Below, piece after piece: positions 1 to 8,750 of a stretch of DNA of 63,909 nucleotides. A program made the position numbers and the translations under genes. Every line of letters starts with the position of its first letter. Positions within the stretch are counted from its first letter, which is position 1. The notes beneath the pieces are model-generated. The model was not told where the DNA came from. It worked only from the letters and a program-made list of their open reading frames with translations, and ran no database searches. Source of the DNA: an uncultured Lachnospiraceae bacterium (GTDB lineage Bacteria; Bacillota; Clostridia; Lachnospirales; Lachnospiraceae); NCBI GenBank assembly GCA_910587045.1, contig CAJULG010000006.1, positions 81,638 through 145,546 of the forward strand. Reading direction: 5' to 3'.

Positions 1-178
1 CCCTATAGTCCCAAATACAACGCTATGCTTCTACAAGTAAACTTGTTCGCATAGCTGCTTTGCCTTTCTGCTGTGCCACCTCGCCTCCGGCTCGGTGTCG
101 GCGTTCCGCCCTATAGTCCCAAATACAACGCTATGCTTCTACAAGTAAACTTGTTCGCATAGCGTTGTATTTGGGACT
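1..178. repeat. Duplicated intergenic repeat with a 21-bp inverted repeat
   Basis: Bases 1-55 recur almost exactly at 109-163, a period of 108. In the second copy the two arms 115-135 and 158-178 are perfect reverse complements of 21 bases. A smaller stem (ACAAGT at 141-146, ACTTGT at 149-154) lies inside. The stem has no U-tract and no ORF, so it looks like a dispersed intergenic palindromic repeat rather than a plain terminator. It sits just downstream of the response regulator's stop codon at 196. Confidence 0.7.
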
Positions 179-195
179 GCACAGCAGAATGGAAT

Positions 196-588
196 TCATA
201 TCAGTTGTAATTCCTGAAGCAGGTTATCAAATTGTACAATATCAATCGGTTTTGACGTATATGCTACACATCCCAATTCAAATGCCTTGTTTGCATTGGC
301 ACTGGTGTCCATACCTGAAGTCATAATTACCTTTACTTCCTGCTGCCTGGTAAATTGCTTCTCTTCTTCATAATGCCGAATTTGTTCCAAGGTTTCATAA
401 CCATCTAACTTTGGCATCTTAATATCAAGACAAATCAGATCATATGGCTGTTTATTTTCAATAGCTTCCTTATACATCCGCACTGCCGCTTCACCATCCT
501 CTGCAGTCTTGCAATTTCCATATTTTGAAAGAAATTTCAGCATGAATTTCCGGCTGAAAACATCATCCTCCACAATAAGTACATTCAT
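196..588 (-). CDS. Stand-alone response regulator receiver (CheY-like)
   Basis: The 130-residue protein is a single receiver domain with no output domain. The acidic pocket (E7, D8, D9), the phosphoacceptor D55 in CLDIKMP, the MTSG switch Thr/Ser and the late Lys in SKPI are all visible. In this family phosphorylation by a partner kinase changes protein contacts. No kinase or output gene is adjacent. The upstream neighbour on the same strand is the LicT-like gene, but about 335 bases of tandem repeat separate them, so co-transcription is doubtful. The ATG at 588 gives a full-length receiver. The target is unknown: chemotaxis-type signalling or a phosphorelay are both possible. Confidence 0.85.
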   Translation of the reverse strand: MNVLIVEDDVFSRKFMLKFLSKYGNCKTAEDGEAAVRMYKEAIENKQPYDLICLDIKMPKLDGYETLEQIRHYEEEKQFTRQQEVKVIMTSGMDTSANANKAFELGCVAYTSKPIDIVQFDNLLQELQLI

Positions 589-602
589 CTCAAATCCCCC
601 TG

Positions 603-877
603 TTTCTTGTAACCAATCGCAAAGCGGTTGATTGCCTGCTTGCCCGCCATCTGCGCAACAGATCTCTCATGCGGGCAATTCTTTCTTGTAACCAATCGCA
701 AAGCGATTGATTGCCTACTTGCCCGCCATCTGCGCAGCAGATTTTCTCATGCGGGCAATTCTTTCCTGTAACCAATCGTAAAGCGATTGATTGCCTACTT
801 GCCCGCCATCTGCGCAGCAGATTTTCTCATGCGGGCAATTCTTTCCTGTAACCAATCGCGAAGCGATCGATTGCCTA
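603..877. repeat. Tandem repeat, about 3.4 copies of a 79-80 bp unit
   Basis: Units begin at 603, 682, 762 and 842, and the last is truncated near 877. Each unit holds two palindromic parts: a short CAATCGC/GCGATTG-type palindrome and a GCCCGC...GCGGGC stem around a small inner hairpin. Small ORFs across the region are by-products of the repeat. The units abut with no spacer, so this is not a CRISPR array. It occupies the space between the response regulator and the LicT-like gene. Confidence 0.8.
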
Positions 878-923
878 TATACGTATAGTTTATCACAAAT
901 CACAATACAAGTCTATTCTCTGA

Positions 924-1751
924 CTACTCATCTGCTAAAACACGCTGGACATGCATTGCCAGATACCCGATTTCCACTTCTTCTAACCGCTTATTCAAAG
1001 CCTTGCCCATATGTTCACATATCGTTGCTGCAATTTCATATGCATCCGGATAATTTTGCATTATGTAAGCATTTATATTCACCTTCAGGGTTTCACTGTT
1101 TTCAACCCGGGCAAACATAAATTTTACATGATTCATAAGGCGGTTATAATCCAGTGACAGGATATCGATCGTCTTCTTCGTCTGCTCTTCGATCAGGCTT
1201 ACACATTCCCGTACCATCATTGCCATCTGCATCGAGGTTGATACCTTCTCATCCTCAATGCTGGAATGTACATGCAAAGCGATATAACCAATTTCGTCAT
1301 CCATAATATCAACAGCCATCATTTCTTTTAACAAAGGTCTTGCATATTCTGCAATCTTATACTCCTTATAAAAGAGAATACGGATATCACTGGTGAGCGG
1401 ATTGCTGATCTGCTCTCCTGATTTTATTCTTTTAACAGCATAGGCAATATGATTTGACATTGGAAAGAGAATGTCCCGGTCTATTCTGCCGAATTCTTCT
1501 TCTGCCTTATCTAATATCCGGCTGGATATCTCAAAACACTCTGCCGGAGTATCACGAACCAATTCTCTTGCTTTTCCCTGTTCGGAAACATTCTTCAGAG
1601 AATAGATTCTGGTATCTGCATCCGCTTCCACACGTTCCGATACCTTCCGTCCAAACCCGATTCCCTTCCCCAGCAGAATATATTCCTGATTATCCTCCAT
1701 TCCTACTGCCAATATGGAATTATGGTTCAGTGTCTTAATAATCCGGTACAT
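924..1751 (-). CDS. BglG/LicT-family transcription antiterminator
   Basis: The 275-residue protein has the family plan: an N-terminal RNA-binding CAT domain (about 1-55, starting MYRIIKTLNHN) and two PTS regulation domains with conserved histidines (IGYIALHVHS in PRD1, IGYLAMHVQR in PRD2). Family members bind an RAT hairpin in nascent mRNA, prevent terminator formation, and are switched by PTS-dependent phosphorylation. I chose the ATG at 1751 because GGGGTGAG lies just upstream and the protein then begins at the conserved MYRI. A longer in-frame start at 1823 would add 24 unrelated residues. The gene lies 92 bases downstream of the PTS permease, and a LicT-like RAT in that permease's leader fits local autogenous control. 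Confidence 0.88.
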   Translation of the reverse strand: MYRIIKTLNHNSILAVGMEDNQEYILLGKGIGFGRKVSERVEADADTRIYSLKNVSEQGKARELVRDTPAECFEISSRILDKAEEEFGRIDRDILFPMSNHIAYAVKRIKSGEQISNPLTSDIRILFYKEYKIAEYARPLLKEMMAVDIMDDEIGYIALHVHSSIEDEKVSTSMQMAMMVRECVSLIEEQTKKTIDILSLDYNRLMNHVKFMFARVENSETLKVNINAYIMQNYPDAYEIAATICEHMGKALNKRLEEVEIGYLAMHVQRVLADE

Positions 1752-1843
1752 TCTCTCACCCCAATTCTCCCATTTCTCCACACAGTGCCATCCCATGACA
1801 GGATAGCACTGTAAATAATTCATTTTCTTATTCTAACCCTTCA

Positions 1844-3991
1844 TTACGATTCCATTATATCAATCGCGTACAGTTCCTCTCCCGCTTTGATATCTCCGGT
1901 CTTTAACAGACGAATCCTCTGATTATCCTCCAGTTCGGTACAAATGATCGGAGAAACCAGAGATGGGGCCTTTTCCCGAAGCAGCTTCAAATCCAGCCGC
2001 ATCAATGTGTCTCCCACGGAGACCTTATCTCCTTCATTCACAAGAACCTCAAAGCCTTCGCCCTCCAGGTTGACCGTGTCAATCCCCACATGCAACAGCA
2101 TAGAAATACCATCCTCTGTTACAAATCCAATTGCATGCTTTGTCGGGAATACAAATGCAATTTCACCATCTGCCGGTGCAACTACAGTATCTGCCTTCGG
2201 CTCTACAACTGCACCATCCCCCATCATCTTCTGGGCAAATCCCTCATCCGGAGCGGTTTCAATTCCACCTGCAGTTCCTGTCATCGGACTATGAATAATG
2301 ACGGATTTTTTAACTTTTCCCGCGTTCTCTATCTCTGTTTTTGCGGAATCCTCTGCTTCCTCTTTCGCAACGGTATAACTTTCCTCTTCCGGCGCATGCT
2401 CTAAATATTCCTGCAATTTTGATTTTATTACAGATACTCTAGGGCCATAAATAACCTGAACGCCATTTCCTTTCTTAATCACACCGGAAGCGCCTGTACT
2501 TTTCAGGATTCCTTCATCTACCTTTCCTGCGTCAAATACTGTACAACGTAATCTGGTCGCACAGCAGTCCACATCGGAAATATTCTTCTTTCCTCCAAGT
2601 CCTGCAGTAATAGCGATCGATAACTCATCCTCTTCACTTTCATCCGTTCCATTGGCCTTACCAGATTTTTTCTTTGCCTCAACATCACTTCGGCGATATA
2701 ATTTCACTTCCTCTGAATCATCTCGTCCGGGAGTCTTTAAGTTCATCTTTTTAATCAGCAGACTGAACAGGAAATAATATACAACAAAATAACCAATACC
2801 TACGATCACAATCCAAATCCAGTTGGTTTTTCCATTTCCCTGCAGAATACCAAAAAGGAACATATCGATCAGTCCGCCTGAGAAGGTCATACCTACACCT
2901 ACATTAAATACATGCATCAGCATATATGCCAAGCCTGCAAAGACACAATGAATACCATATAATATCGGTGCCACAAATAAGAAGGTAAATTCCAAAGGTT
3001 CCGTAATACCGGTCAGCATGGAAGTCAGTGCTGCCGAGAACAACAGACCGCCTACCTTTTTTCTGGTTTCCGGCTTTGCTGTCTTATACATGGCAAGTGC
3101 TGCTCCAGGCAGGCCAAAGATCATTAATGGGAACTTACCGGACATAAACCGGGTTGCCTCAACTGAGAATACCGTAGTACCCGGGTCTGCCAACTGCGCA
3201 AAAAAGATATTCTGAGCGCCCTCGATCATTTGACCTCCCACTTCCATGGTTCCGCCCACTGCTGTCTGCCAGAACGGAAGATAGAATACATGATGAAGAC
3301 CGAATGGAATTAATAACCGCTCCATAAAACCGTATACCCAGGTTCCTGCATAACCGGATCGCATTACCAGATCTCCTACAGCAAAGATGCCCTGCTGGAT
3401 GACCGGCCAGATAAAATACATAAGAATACCCACCACTACAAATACCAGAGCACTGATAATCGGAACAAAACGGGTACCACCAAAGAAGGATAAAACCTGC
3501 GGTAATTCTATTTTATAAAATCGATTGTGCAAAGCAGCCACACCCAGGCCGACAATAATACCACCGAACACACCCATTTGAAGGGAAGTAATCCCCAGCA
3601 CGTTGGCAGTAGAACCGCTTAACATGGTTTCTGCACCGCCGTTAATCGAGATCATAGCACTAATGGAAGCATGCATAATAAAGAATGCAACTACAGATGC
3701 CAATGCTGCAACATCTTTTTCCTGCTTCGCCATTCCTATGGCAACACCCATGGCAAACAGTAACGGCAGATTGTTAAATATGACATTACCTGCCTCACTC
3801 ATTACCGTAAAAATCACATGAAATACAGTTCCCGGCCCTAATATGTTCGTCAGATTATATGCCTCCAGCATTGTGGCATTGGTAAAGGAACTGCCAAGTC
3901 CCAGCAGCAGACCGGCCACTGGAAGCAATGCGATCGGAAGCATAAACGAACGTCCGACCCGTTGTAAAACTCCAAAAATCTTGTCTTTCAT
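1844..3991 (-). CDS. PTS glucose/N-acetylglucosamine-type permease, EIICBA
   Basis: The 715-residue protein fuses all three sugar-specific PTS modules in the order IIC-IIB-IIA. IIC (about 1-410) is a multi-spanning membrane domain beginning with a GRSFMLPIALLP-type segment. IIB has the active cysteine in DVDCCATRLRC (around residue 480). IIA at the C-terminus has the phospho-histidine context MLLHVGIDT. It imports and phosphorylates a hexose at the membrane, receiving phosphate from HPr. The sugar is not fixed by sequence: glucose and N-acetylglucosamine are both plausible. AAGGAGA precedes the ATG. Regulation is probably antitermination through the RAT-like leader and the downstream LicT-like gene. 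Confidence 0.9.
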   Translation of the reverse strand: MKDKIFGVLQRVGRSFMLPIALLPVAGLLLGLGSSFTNATMLEAYNLTNILGPGTVFHVIFTVMSEAGNVIFNNLPLLFAMGVAIGMAKQEKDVAALASVVAFFIMHASISAMISINGGAETMLSGSTANVLGITSLQMGVFGGIIVGLGVAALHNRFYKIELPQVLSFFGGTRFVPIISALVFVVVGILMYFIWPVIQQGIFAVGDLVMRSGYAGTWVYGFMERLLIPFGLHHVFYLPFWQTAVGGTMEVGGQMIEGAQNIFFAQLADPGTTVFSVEATRFMSGKFPLMIFGLPGAALAMYKTAKPETRKKVGGLLFSAALTSMLTGITEPLEFTFLFVAPILYGIHCVFAGLAYMLMHVFNVGVGMTFSGGLIDMFLFGILQGNGKTNWIWIVIVGIGYFVVYYFLFSLLIKKMNLKTPGRDDSEEVKLYRRSDVEAKKKSGKANGTDESEEDELSIAITAGLGGKKNISDVDCCATRLRCTVFDAGKVDEGILKSTGASGVIKKGNGVQVIYGPRVSVIKSKLQEYLEHAPEEESYTVAKEEAEDSAKTEIENAGKVKKSVIIHSPMTGTAGGIETAPDEGFAQKMMGDGAVVEPKADTVVAPADGEIAFVFPTKHAIGFVTEDGISMLLHVGIDTVNLEGEGFEVLVNEGDKVSVGDTLMRLDLKLLREKAPSLVSPIICTELEDNQRIRLLKTGDIKAGEELYAIDIMES

Positions 3992-4054
3992 AACACATTC
4001 TCCTTTCTTTTTTATGATAATAGTTTATGAAAGCCAATGCAGGAGATTGCCAAA

Positions 4055-4134
4055 ACAAAAAAATAGCACCAACAACACATAAACTATCACCATCTATGTA
4101 TCGCTAATGCCTGCTTACCAGTAACATGCAACTT
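4055..4134 (-). promoter_or_regulatory. RAT-like antiterminator leader of the PTS gene
   Basis: On the minus strand the leader at about 4132-4106 reads TGTTACTGGTAAGCAGGCA, which fits the LicT/SacY-type RAT pattern (GTTACT ... GCAGGCA). A T-run follows at about 4063-4057 before the gene start. A 10-bp inverted repeat (4020-4029 and 4078-4087) lies between this and the start codon. I could not draw a clean terminator stem by eye, so only the RAT core is well supported. Confidence 0.55.
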
Positions 4135-4230
4135 ACTATAATAATACTAACATATGCCATTTTTACTGTCAAGAATATATTATATGCAAAAATTTAAAAA
4201 CTATTGATTTTTTATATTTTAAAAATGCAC

Positions 4231-4281
4231 TTGACTTCGCTTATGACATATGATATTTTTATGATATCAAATTGATATCAT
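4231..4281 (+). promoter_or_regulatory. Promoter region and palindromic operator of the SPFH gene
   Basis: TTGACT at 4231-4236 is a likely -35 box, followed by AT-rich sequence with a weak -10 candidate near 4254. Bases 4261-4281 form a perfect palindrome with 10-base arms (ATGATATCAA and TTGATATCAT) around one central base, just upstream of the ribosome binding site. A palindrome there is a typical repressor operator. The ribbon-helix-helix protein encoded second in this operon is the obvious candidate binder, by inference only. Confidence 0.55.
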
Positions 4282-4300
4282 ACGAAAGGGGATTGATTCT

Positions 4301-5323
4301 ATGGAACAGAACAAAATTGAACAAAAACTTTTAAAACCGGTTAGCGGGATTGGCATTTTGCTGATCACGATCTTCGTAACTCTTGGCTCCTTTGCCGGCT
4401 TTATTGCCACGCTGATCGCACACGAGAACTATAAGCTGCTGAGCAATGGACTAACGGCCGCTATTGCTATTCTTTGCAGTATTATATTTATCGCAACCTT
4501 CTTTCTTTATCCAGGCCTCCGCACTGTCAGACCAAACGAAGCCCTGGTTCTGACCCTCTTTGGACGCTATTACGGAACAATATTGACACCAGGGTTTCAC
4601 TTTGTTCATCCGTTTGCAGTTGCAAACTGTCCTCGCTATGAACGTGCCTTGAGTGAACAGGCAATGAAATCTGCAGCTACTCCAGAACAGGCTCAGACTG
4701 TCTCCACTGTTACTTTAAACGGAAGAAAGACAATTTCTTTAAAGTCGGCAACTCTGAATAACGGACTTCAAAAAGTAAATGATGTATTGGGAAACCCGAT
4801 TATCATCGGTGCTGTTGTGATCTGGAAGGTAGTCAATCCAACAAAAGCCGTATTCAATGTGGATGATTACAATAATTTCCTCTCTACGCAAACGGATTCT
4901 ACAATTCGTAACATTGCCCGCCTGTATCCATACGATTGTATTGATGAGGAAGAGGAAGAAAATGAAAAAACCCTGCGTGGCAGTTCACAGGAAATAGCTG
5001 ATAATATGAAATCAGAATTGGAAAAGCGGGTTGAGTTTGCCGGTCTGGAAATTGAAGAGGTCAGAATTACTCACCTGTCTTATGCTGAGGAAATTGCTGC
5101 TGCCATGTTACAGCGCCAGCAGGCGACTGCTATTATTGCTGCCCGTCAGAAAATTGTGGATGGTGCTGTCAGCATGGTAAAAATGGCAATCGATAAACTC
5201 GGCGATGAAGAAATCGTTATCCTGGATGAGGAACGCAAGGCTGCCATGGTTTCGAACCTGCTTGTGGTTCTCTGTTCTGGAAAAGATACACAGCCAATTG
5301 TCAACAGCGGAAGTATCTACTAA
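4301..5323 (+). CDS. SPFH/band 7 domain membrane protein
   Basis: The 340-residue protein has two hydrophobic N-terminal segments (about 14-36 and 48-70) followed by an SPFH/band 7 domain. The domain starts at RTVRPNEALVLTLFGRYYGT and ends in a charged helical stretch with AAMLQRQQATAIIAARQKIVDGA. Members oligomerise on membranes as stomatin/flotillin-like scaffolds. The ATG at 4301 follows AAAGGGG. A small ribbon-helix-helix protein starts 20 bases after the stop and probably shares the transcript. No NfeD partner or protease is adjacent, so the local function is unknown. Confidence 0.88.
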   Translation: MEQNKIEQKLLKPVSGIGILLITIFVTLGSFAGFIATLIAHENYKLLSNGLTAAIAILCSIIFIATFFLYPGLRTVRPNEALVLTLFGRYYGTILTPGFHFVHPFAVANCPRYERALSEQAMKSAATPEQAQTVSTVTLNGRKTISLKSATLNNGLQKVNDVLGNPIIIGAVVIWKVVNPTKAVFNVDDYNNFLSTQTDSTIRNIARLYPYDCIDEEEEENEKTLRGSSQEIADNMKSELEKRVEFAGLEIEEVRITHLSYAEEIAAAMLQRQQATAIIAARQKIVDGAVSMVKMAIDKLGDEEIVILDEERKAAMVSNLLVVLCSGKDTQPIVNSGSIY

Positions 5324-5343
5324 CAGTAATAAAAGGAGGCCAT

Positions 5344-5598
5344 ATGTCAGAAGAAACACTGGAACAAAAAGAGAAACGTCTGAATGAACGTCTGGCAAGG
5401 ATCAACTCACTGGAGCAGGAAATTCTTCAGAAGGAGAAAAAACTGAAATCCAAGGAAAATGCCAAAAAGCAGATTCTCCTTCGACTCTCTCCTGCTCTCT
5501 GGGATGATATTGCACAATGGGCAGAGGCCGATTTTCGTTCCATTAATGGACAAATTGAATATATCCTTAGTGAAGCAGTGAAAAAGAGGAAGTCCTAA
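5344..5598 (+). CDS. Small coiled-coil and Arc-like ribbon-helix-helix protein
   Basis: The 84-residue protein has an N-terminal coiled coil (about 5-38, rich in E, K and L). It is followed by an Arc-type segment, QILLRLSPALWDDIAQWAEADFRSINGQIEYILSEAV, in which the strand RLS and two helices are evident. Ribbon-helix-helix proteins bind palindromes as dimers. The strong site AAAGGAGG precedes the ATG. It is likely co-transcribed with the SPFH gene and may bind the palindrome at 4261-4281. No toxin-like partner is seen, so a toxin-antitoxin role is not supported. Confidence 0.75.
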   Translation: MSEETLEQKEKRLNERLARINSLEQEILQKEKKLKSKENAKKQILLRLSPALWDDIAQWAEADFRSINGQIEYILSEAVKKRKS

Positions 5599-5625
5599 GC
5601 CATGCTTAGGCTTCCTCCTCTTTAT
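5584..5625. terminator. Probable bidirectional terminator
   Basis: A long imperfect hairpin (AGAGGAAG-CCTAAG ... CTTAGG-CTTCCTCCTCT) lies at the 3' end of the ribbon-helix-helix gene, with T-rich sequence after it on the plus strand and an A-rich stretch before it. It separates this plus-strand operon from the convergent ABC transporter operon ending at 5654. Confidence 0.7.
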
Positions 5626-5653
5626 TTACAGGCTATTATATAAATTTCCCTTT

Positions 5654-6412
5654 TTATATTCCGGATAATGCAGCAGTATCACTGAGAAGCTTCCTGATCC
5701 TACGCTTATATTCTATGAACGTGTCACTTAACAAAAATTCTCCTCTTCGAGGTTTTGGAGCATCAACAACCAGCTCCGCAGATATTTCTGCAGGGTTGCC
5801 ACTCATAATATAAATACGATCCGATAATAAAATTGCTTCATCAATATCATGGGTGATAAACAGTGTAGAAAGTTTAATCTCTTCCATCACACTCAGATAC
5901 CATTCCTGTACTGCCGCCCGGGTCAGAGTATCCAACGCACTAAAAGGCTCATCCAATAAAGCTACCCTGCCACCACACATATAAGTTCGAAGTAAGGCGG
6001 CCCTCTGACGCATTCCGCCGGATAGCTGAACCGGATACTTTTTCTGTGTTCCTTCCAGACCAAACTGTGAAAAATAAATCTCCGCCTTTTCTCTGGCATC
6101 GCCTTTCTTCATCCCGCTTAATATCAGCGGAAGCGCTACGTTATCCAGTACTGTTTTATGCGGGAGCAGCAGATCCTTTTGCAGCATGTAGCTCAGATTC
6201 CCTGATTTTCCGGTAATGTCCTCGTTCTCCAGAAGTACCTGCCCGGAATCCGGCATGATCAGCCCCGACAATATGTTGAACAACGTAGTTTTTCCCACGC
6301 CGCTCACGCCCAACAGGGATACCAGTTCTCCCTTCTCCAGAACAACTGATATATCCTGCAATACCTTCTTTTCTCCATATGCTTTTGATATATGCTCTGC
6401 CTGTAATATCAT
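5654..6412 (-). CDS. ABC transporter ATPase, pyrimidine/thiamine-precursor uptake (ThiZ-like)
   Basis: The 252-residue ATPase has a Walker A GVSGVGKT (about 35-42), the signature LSGGMRQRAALLRT, a Walker B VALLDEPFSAL and the switch His in FITHD. It belongs to the nitrate/taurine/ThiZ group. It is the last gene of a minus-strand operon with a thiamine-binding protein, permease and NMT1/THI5-type binding protein behind a TPP riboswitch. That context, not the ATPase alone, points to uptake of the HMP/formylaminopyrimidine moiety of thiamine. Confidence 0.85.
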   Translation of the reverse strand: MILQAEHISKAYGEKKVLQDISVVLEKGELVSLLGVSGVGKTTLFNILSGLIMPDSGQVLLENEDITGKSGNLSYMLQKDLLLPHKTVLDNVALPLILSGMKKGDAREKAEIYFSQFGLEGTQKKYPVQLSGGMRQRAALLRTYMCGGRVALLDEPFSALDTLTRAAVQEWYLSVMEEIKLSTLFITHDIDEAILLSDRIYIMSGNPAEISAELVVDAPKPRRGEFLLSDTFIEYKRRIRKLLSDTAALSGI

Positions 6413-6486
6413 TTGCTGTCCTCATAGATTCATTTTACTGATAGTAGTAAAGCTGCACTTATATCGTCCAATTCCACTGCCATATA

Positions 6487-7524
6487 CTATTGACTCAAAT
6501 AATCATTGGTAAACCCGTAGCCTGCCGGAATCTCTTCCGAAAGACCACTTTCATACAGCCACTGGTAAAAAGCATCCCAACGGTCAGGGTCAATATAGCC
6601 CCACCGGTCAGCCTCTGCCTGATACTGTCCGGCCAGCCAGAGCTGGCTCTTTTGTACCATTTCCTCATTCAATTCCGGCACTTCCTTACAAAGAAGCTCC
6701 GCTGCCTCCTCCGGGTTCTCAATCGCATATTCATATCCTTTCCGCACTGCCTCCAGAAATGCCCTTGCTGTGTCCGGGTCAGATTCCAGATAATCAGAAT
6801 TGGCGATGATGACCGGACTATAATAATCAAATTCCGGTGTAATATCCTTAAAATAGAACATATTAGTATCCAGTCCTGCCACCTCTGCTCCAATGCCGTC
6901 CCAGGCATAATATATCCAGACTGCATCAATACTCTGCTGTAAAGCAGAAGGGACATCGGTCACATATTCCGGTATCAGATTCACATTCTCAAACTTTCCG
7001 CCATCTGCTTCTACTACATTCTTAATAATTGCCTGCTCCAGCTCCATACCCCAGGTTGCATAATTCTTCCCTTCCATTTTGGCCGGGGAGGTAATCCCAT
7101 CCTCCTTTAATGAAATAATTCCTGACGTATTATGCTGGATGATTGCTGCAACCGCCACAATAGGCATATGCTCTTCTGAAGTGAAAACCGGTGCTAAATA
7201 ATCCTGAAAATCAATTCCGAACTGCGCCTGTCCGGATGCGACCATAGTCGCTGCTCCGTCCTCTGGCGGCTGTACAATATTCACATTCAGACCGGCTTCC
7301 TGAAAATATCCCAGACTCTGCGCCACATATAAACCCGTATGGTTGGTATTCGGTGTCCAATCCAAAACGATCGTAATATCTTTCATTTCCTCAGAATTTC
7401 CAGAAATCTTTATATTCTGACAGCTACAAAGCAACAATGTCATTACCAGTAGCATGACCATTCCGAGACACCGTCTGATCCTGTTGGAATGCAGGCCTTT
7501 CCCTGTTCTTACATTTTTATTCAT
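6487..7524 (-). CDS. NMT1/THI5-type substrate-binding lipoprotein (ThiY-like)
   Basis: The start at 7524 is preceded by GAGGAG, giving 345 residues with a lipoprotein signal ending LLLCSC, so the mature protein is anchored at its Cys. The family start ITIVLDWTPNTNHTGLYVAQ and the following GYFQEAGLNVNIVQP...GAATMVASGQAQFGI are diagnostic of the NMT1/THI5 fold. Relatives bind formylaminopyrimidine or hydroxymethylpyrimidine for thiamine synthesis. It lies between the permease and ATPase genes of the TPP-riboswitch operon. A longer in-frame start at 7590 would add 22 residues and lacks a better ribosome binding site. Confidence 0.9.
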   Translation of the reverse strand: MNKNVRTGKGLHSNRIRRCLGMVMLLVMTLLLCSCQNIKISGNSEEMKDITIVLDWTPNTNHTGLYVAQSLGYFQEAGLNVNIVQPPEDGAATMVASGQAQFGIDFQDYLAPVFTSEEHMPIVAVAAIIQHNTSGIISLKEDGITSPAKMEGKNYATWGMELEQAIIKNVVEADGGKFENVNLIPEYVTDVPSALQQSIDAVWIYYAWDGIGAEVAGLDTNMFYFKDITPEFDYYSPVIIANSDYLESDPDTARAFLEAVRKGYEYAIENPEEAAELLCKEVPELNEEMVQKSQLWLAGQYQAEADRWGYIDPDRWDAFYQWLYESGLSEEIPAGYGFTNDYLSQ

Positions 7525-7568
7525 GTTATATATTCTCCTCATTTCGTCTCTTATTACTTTCAGTCCTC

Positions 7569-8342
7569 TTATTTCTGTTCCTCTCTGCAATGCTGCCAGG
7601 GCATTGCGTAATACTGTGCCGCTTTTACGATTGCCATTAACAGAAGACTGATTGCTGATACCAGAAAGATCACAGCAAACATCTTATCATAATCATAGGA
7701 CTTTTTTACCCGTGTCATATAGACCCCCAGTCCGCTGAACCCGCCCAGCCATTCTGCGATAACCGCTCCTACCACGGAATAGGCGACTGCGATCTTTAAT
7801 CCGGAAAAGAATTCTCCCAGCGCATTAGGCAGCTTCACATGCCAGAATATCTGCCAGCGATTCGCCTTCATGGAACGCATAAGCCGAAGCATATCCTCAT
7901 CTACGGATTGGAAACCCTCCAGCAGACCAATCGCAATAGGAAAAAAGGATACCAGCACCACCAGTACCACTTTAGGCGCAATTCCATAGGAAAACCACAG
8001 GATCAGCAACGGTGCTATCGCAACCGGCGGAACTGTCTGGGTCAGAACCAGAATCGGATACAGCCCTTTCCTGACCGGTTCAAAGGCATCCATGAATGCT
8101 GCAGACAAAAACCCCAGACTGACACCGCAGATCAGACCAAGAGCAGCTTCTAACAGTGTAACGCTTGCGTGCCCCATTAAAAGCGGGATATCCCGAATGA
8201 ATGCCTGAACCACCTGAAGCGGTGACGGAAGCATATAGCCCGGAATCAAACCTGTCATACTGACACTCTGCCAGATCAGAAGAATCCCCAGGATTACAAA
8301 AAATGGTATACACTTATAAATGATGCTTTGTTGTCTTCTCAT
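7569..8342 (-). CDS. ABC transporter permease, thiamine-precursor uptake (ThiX-like)
   Basis: The 257-residue protein has about six membrane segments and the BPD-transport loop around ANRWQIFWHVKLPNALGEFFSGLKIA, which contacts the ATPase. It is of the SsuC/ThiX class that pairs with NMT1/THI5-type binding proteins. Its start overlaps the 3' end of the upstream thiamine-binding gene by 29 bases, suggesting translational coupling. Upstream GGAGG is somewhat distant from the ATG, which also fits coupled initiation. Confidence 0.87.
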   Translation of the reverse strand: MRRQQSIIYKCIPFFVILGILLIWQSVSMTGLIPGYMLPSPLQVVQAFIRDIPLLMGHASVTLLEAALGLICGVSLGFLSAAFMDAFEPVRKGLYPILVLTQTVPPVAIAPLLILWFSYGIAPKVVLVVLVSFFPIAIGLLEGFQSVDEDMLRLMRSMKANRWQIFWHVKLPNALGEFFSGLKIAVAYSVVGAVIAEWLGGFSGLGVYMTRVKKSYDYDKMFAVIFLVSAISLLLMAIVKAAQYYAMPWQHCREEQK

Positions 8343-8610
8343 CGATGGTTAATACTCCGCCTTCCGGCTTATAGGTAATCTTCACATAGCTCATGACACT
8401 TGGACAGCCAGCCTTTACTGCTATATACTGACATTCCTTGATGATTGCCATTAGTTCCTCGTAATCTCCCTCCATGGAGGTCTCACAAGGGCCGACATAA
8501 TAATTTACCCCTGTGCTTTTAATATAATCGATCACCTCATCTACGATTCGTACTACCTCAGCATCCGTGGATACTCCCGGCAATACCTGGATTGCTACAT
8601 TTGCATTCAT
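8314..8610 (-). CDS. Thiamine-binding MTH1187/YkoF-family protein
   Basis: With the ATG at 8610, preceded by AGGAGG, the protein has 98 residues and begins MNANVAIQVLPG, the usual start of the MTH1187 family (DUF77). It contains YYVGPCETSMEGDYEELM, the conserved core of this small ferredoxin-like fold that binds thiamine or its pyrimidine moiety. The next gene overlaps its end. As first gene behind the TPP riboswitch it probably acts as a cytoplasmic carrier or sensor for the imported compound, by inference. Confidence 0.85.
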   Translation of the reverse strand: MNANVAIQVLPGVSTDAEVVRIVDEVIDYIKSTGVNYYVGPCETSMEGDYEELMAIIKECQYIAVKAGCPSVMSYVKITYKPEGGVLTIDEKTTKHHL

Positions 8611-8688
8611 ATTTTTTCCTCCTGTTTCCTCCTGGATTCTTACGCCGCCATCTGTCTGACTTATCACAGCTCAATGACAGCTTTTAAT

Positions 8689-8721
8689 CAAAAAGCCCCT
8701 TCCAAACAGCCTGGAAGGGGT
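8689..8721 (-). terminator. Intrinsic terminator of the TPP riboswitch
   Basis: On the minus strand CCCCTTCCAGG and CCTGTTTGGAAGGGG-like arms close a hairpin followed by CTTTTTGATT. It lies between the TPP aptamer and the first gene, so it is the likely off-state structure of the riboswitch. Confidence 0.85.
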
Positions 8722-8750
8722 GTAATTTATCACGCAGTAATTGATTTCTT

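Noticed and set aside
791..1738. Plus-strand ORFs over the repeat array and the LicT-like gene
   Set aside because: They read antisense to a repeat or to an excellent LicT homolog and resemble nothing known.
4020..4087. A clean RAT-terminator pair for the PTS leader
   Set aside because: The inverted repeat and T-run are present, but I could not draw a stable stem mutually exclusive with the RAT. Only the RAT core is reported.
5344..5598. Toxin-antitoxin operon with the SPFH gene
   Set aside because: The partner is a membrane scaffold, not a toxin, and no second small gene is present.
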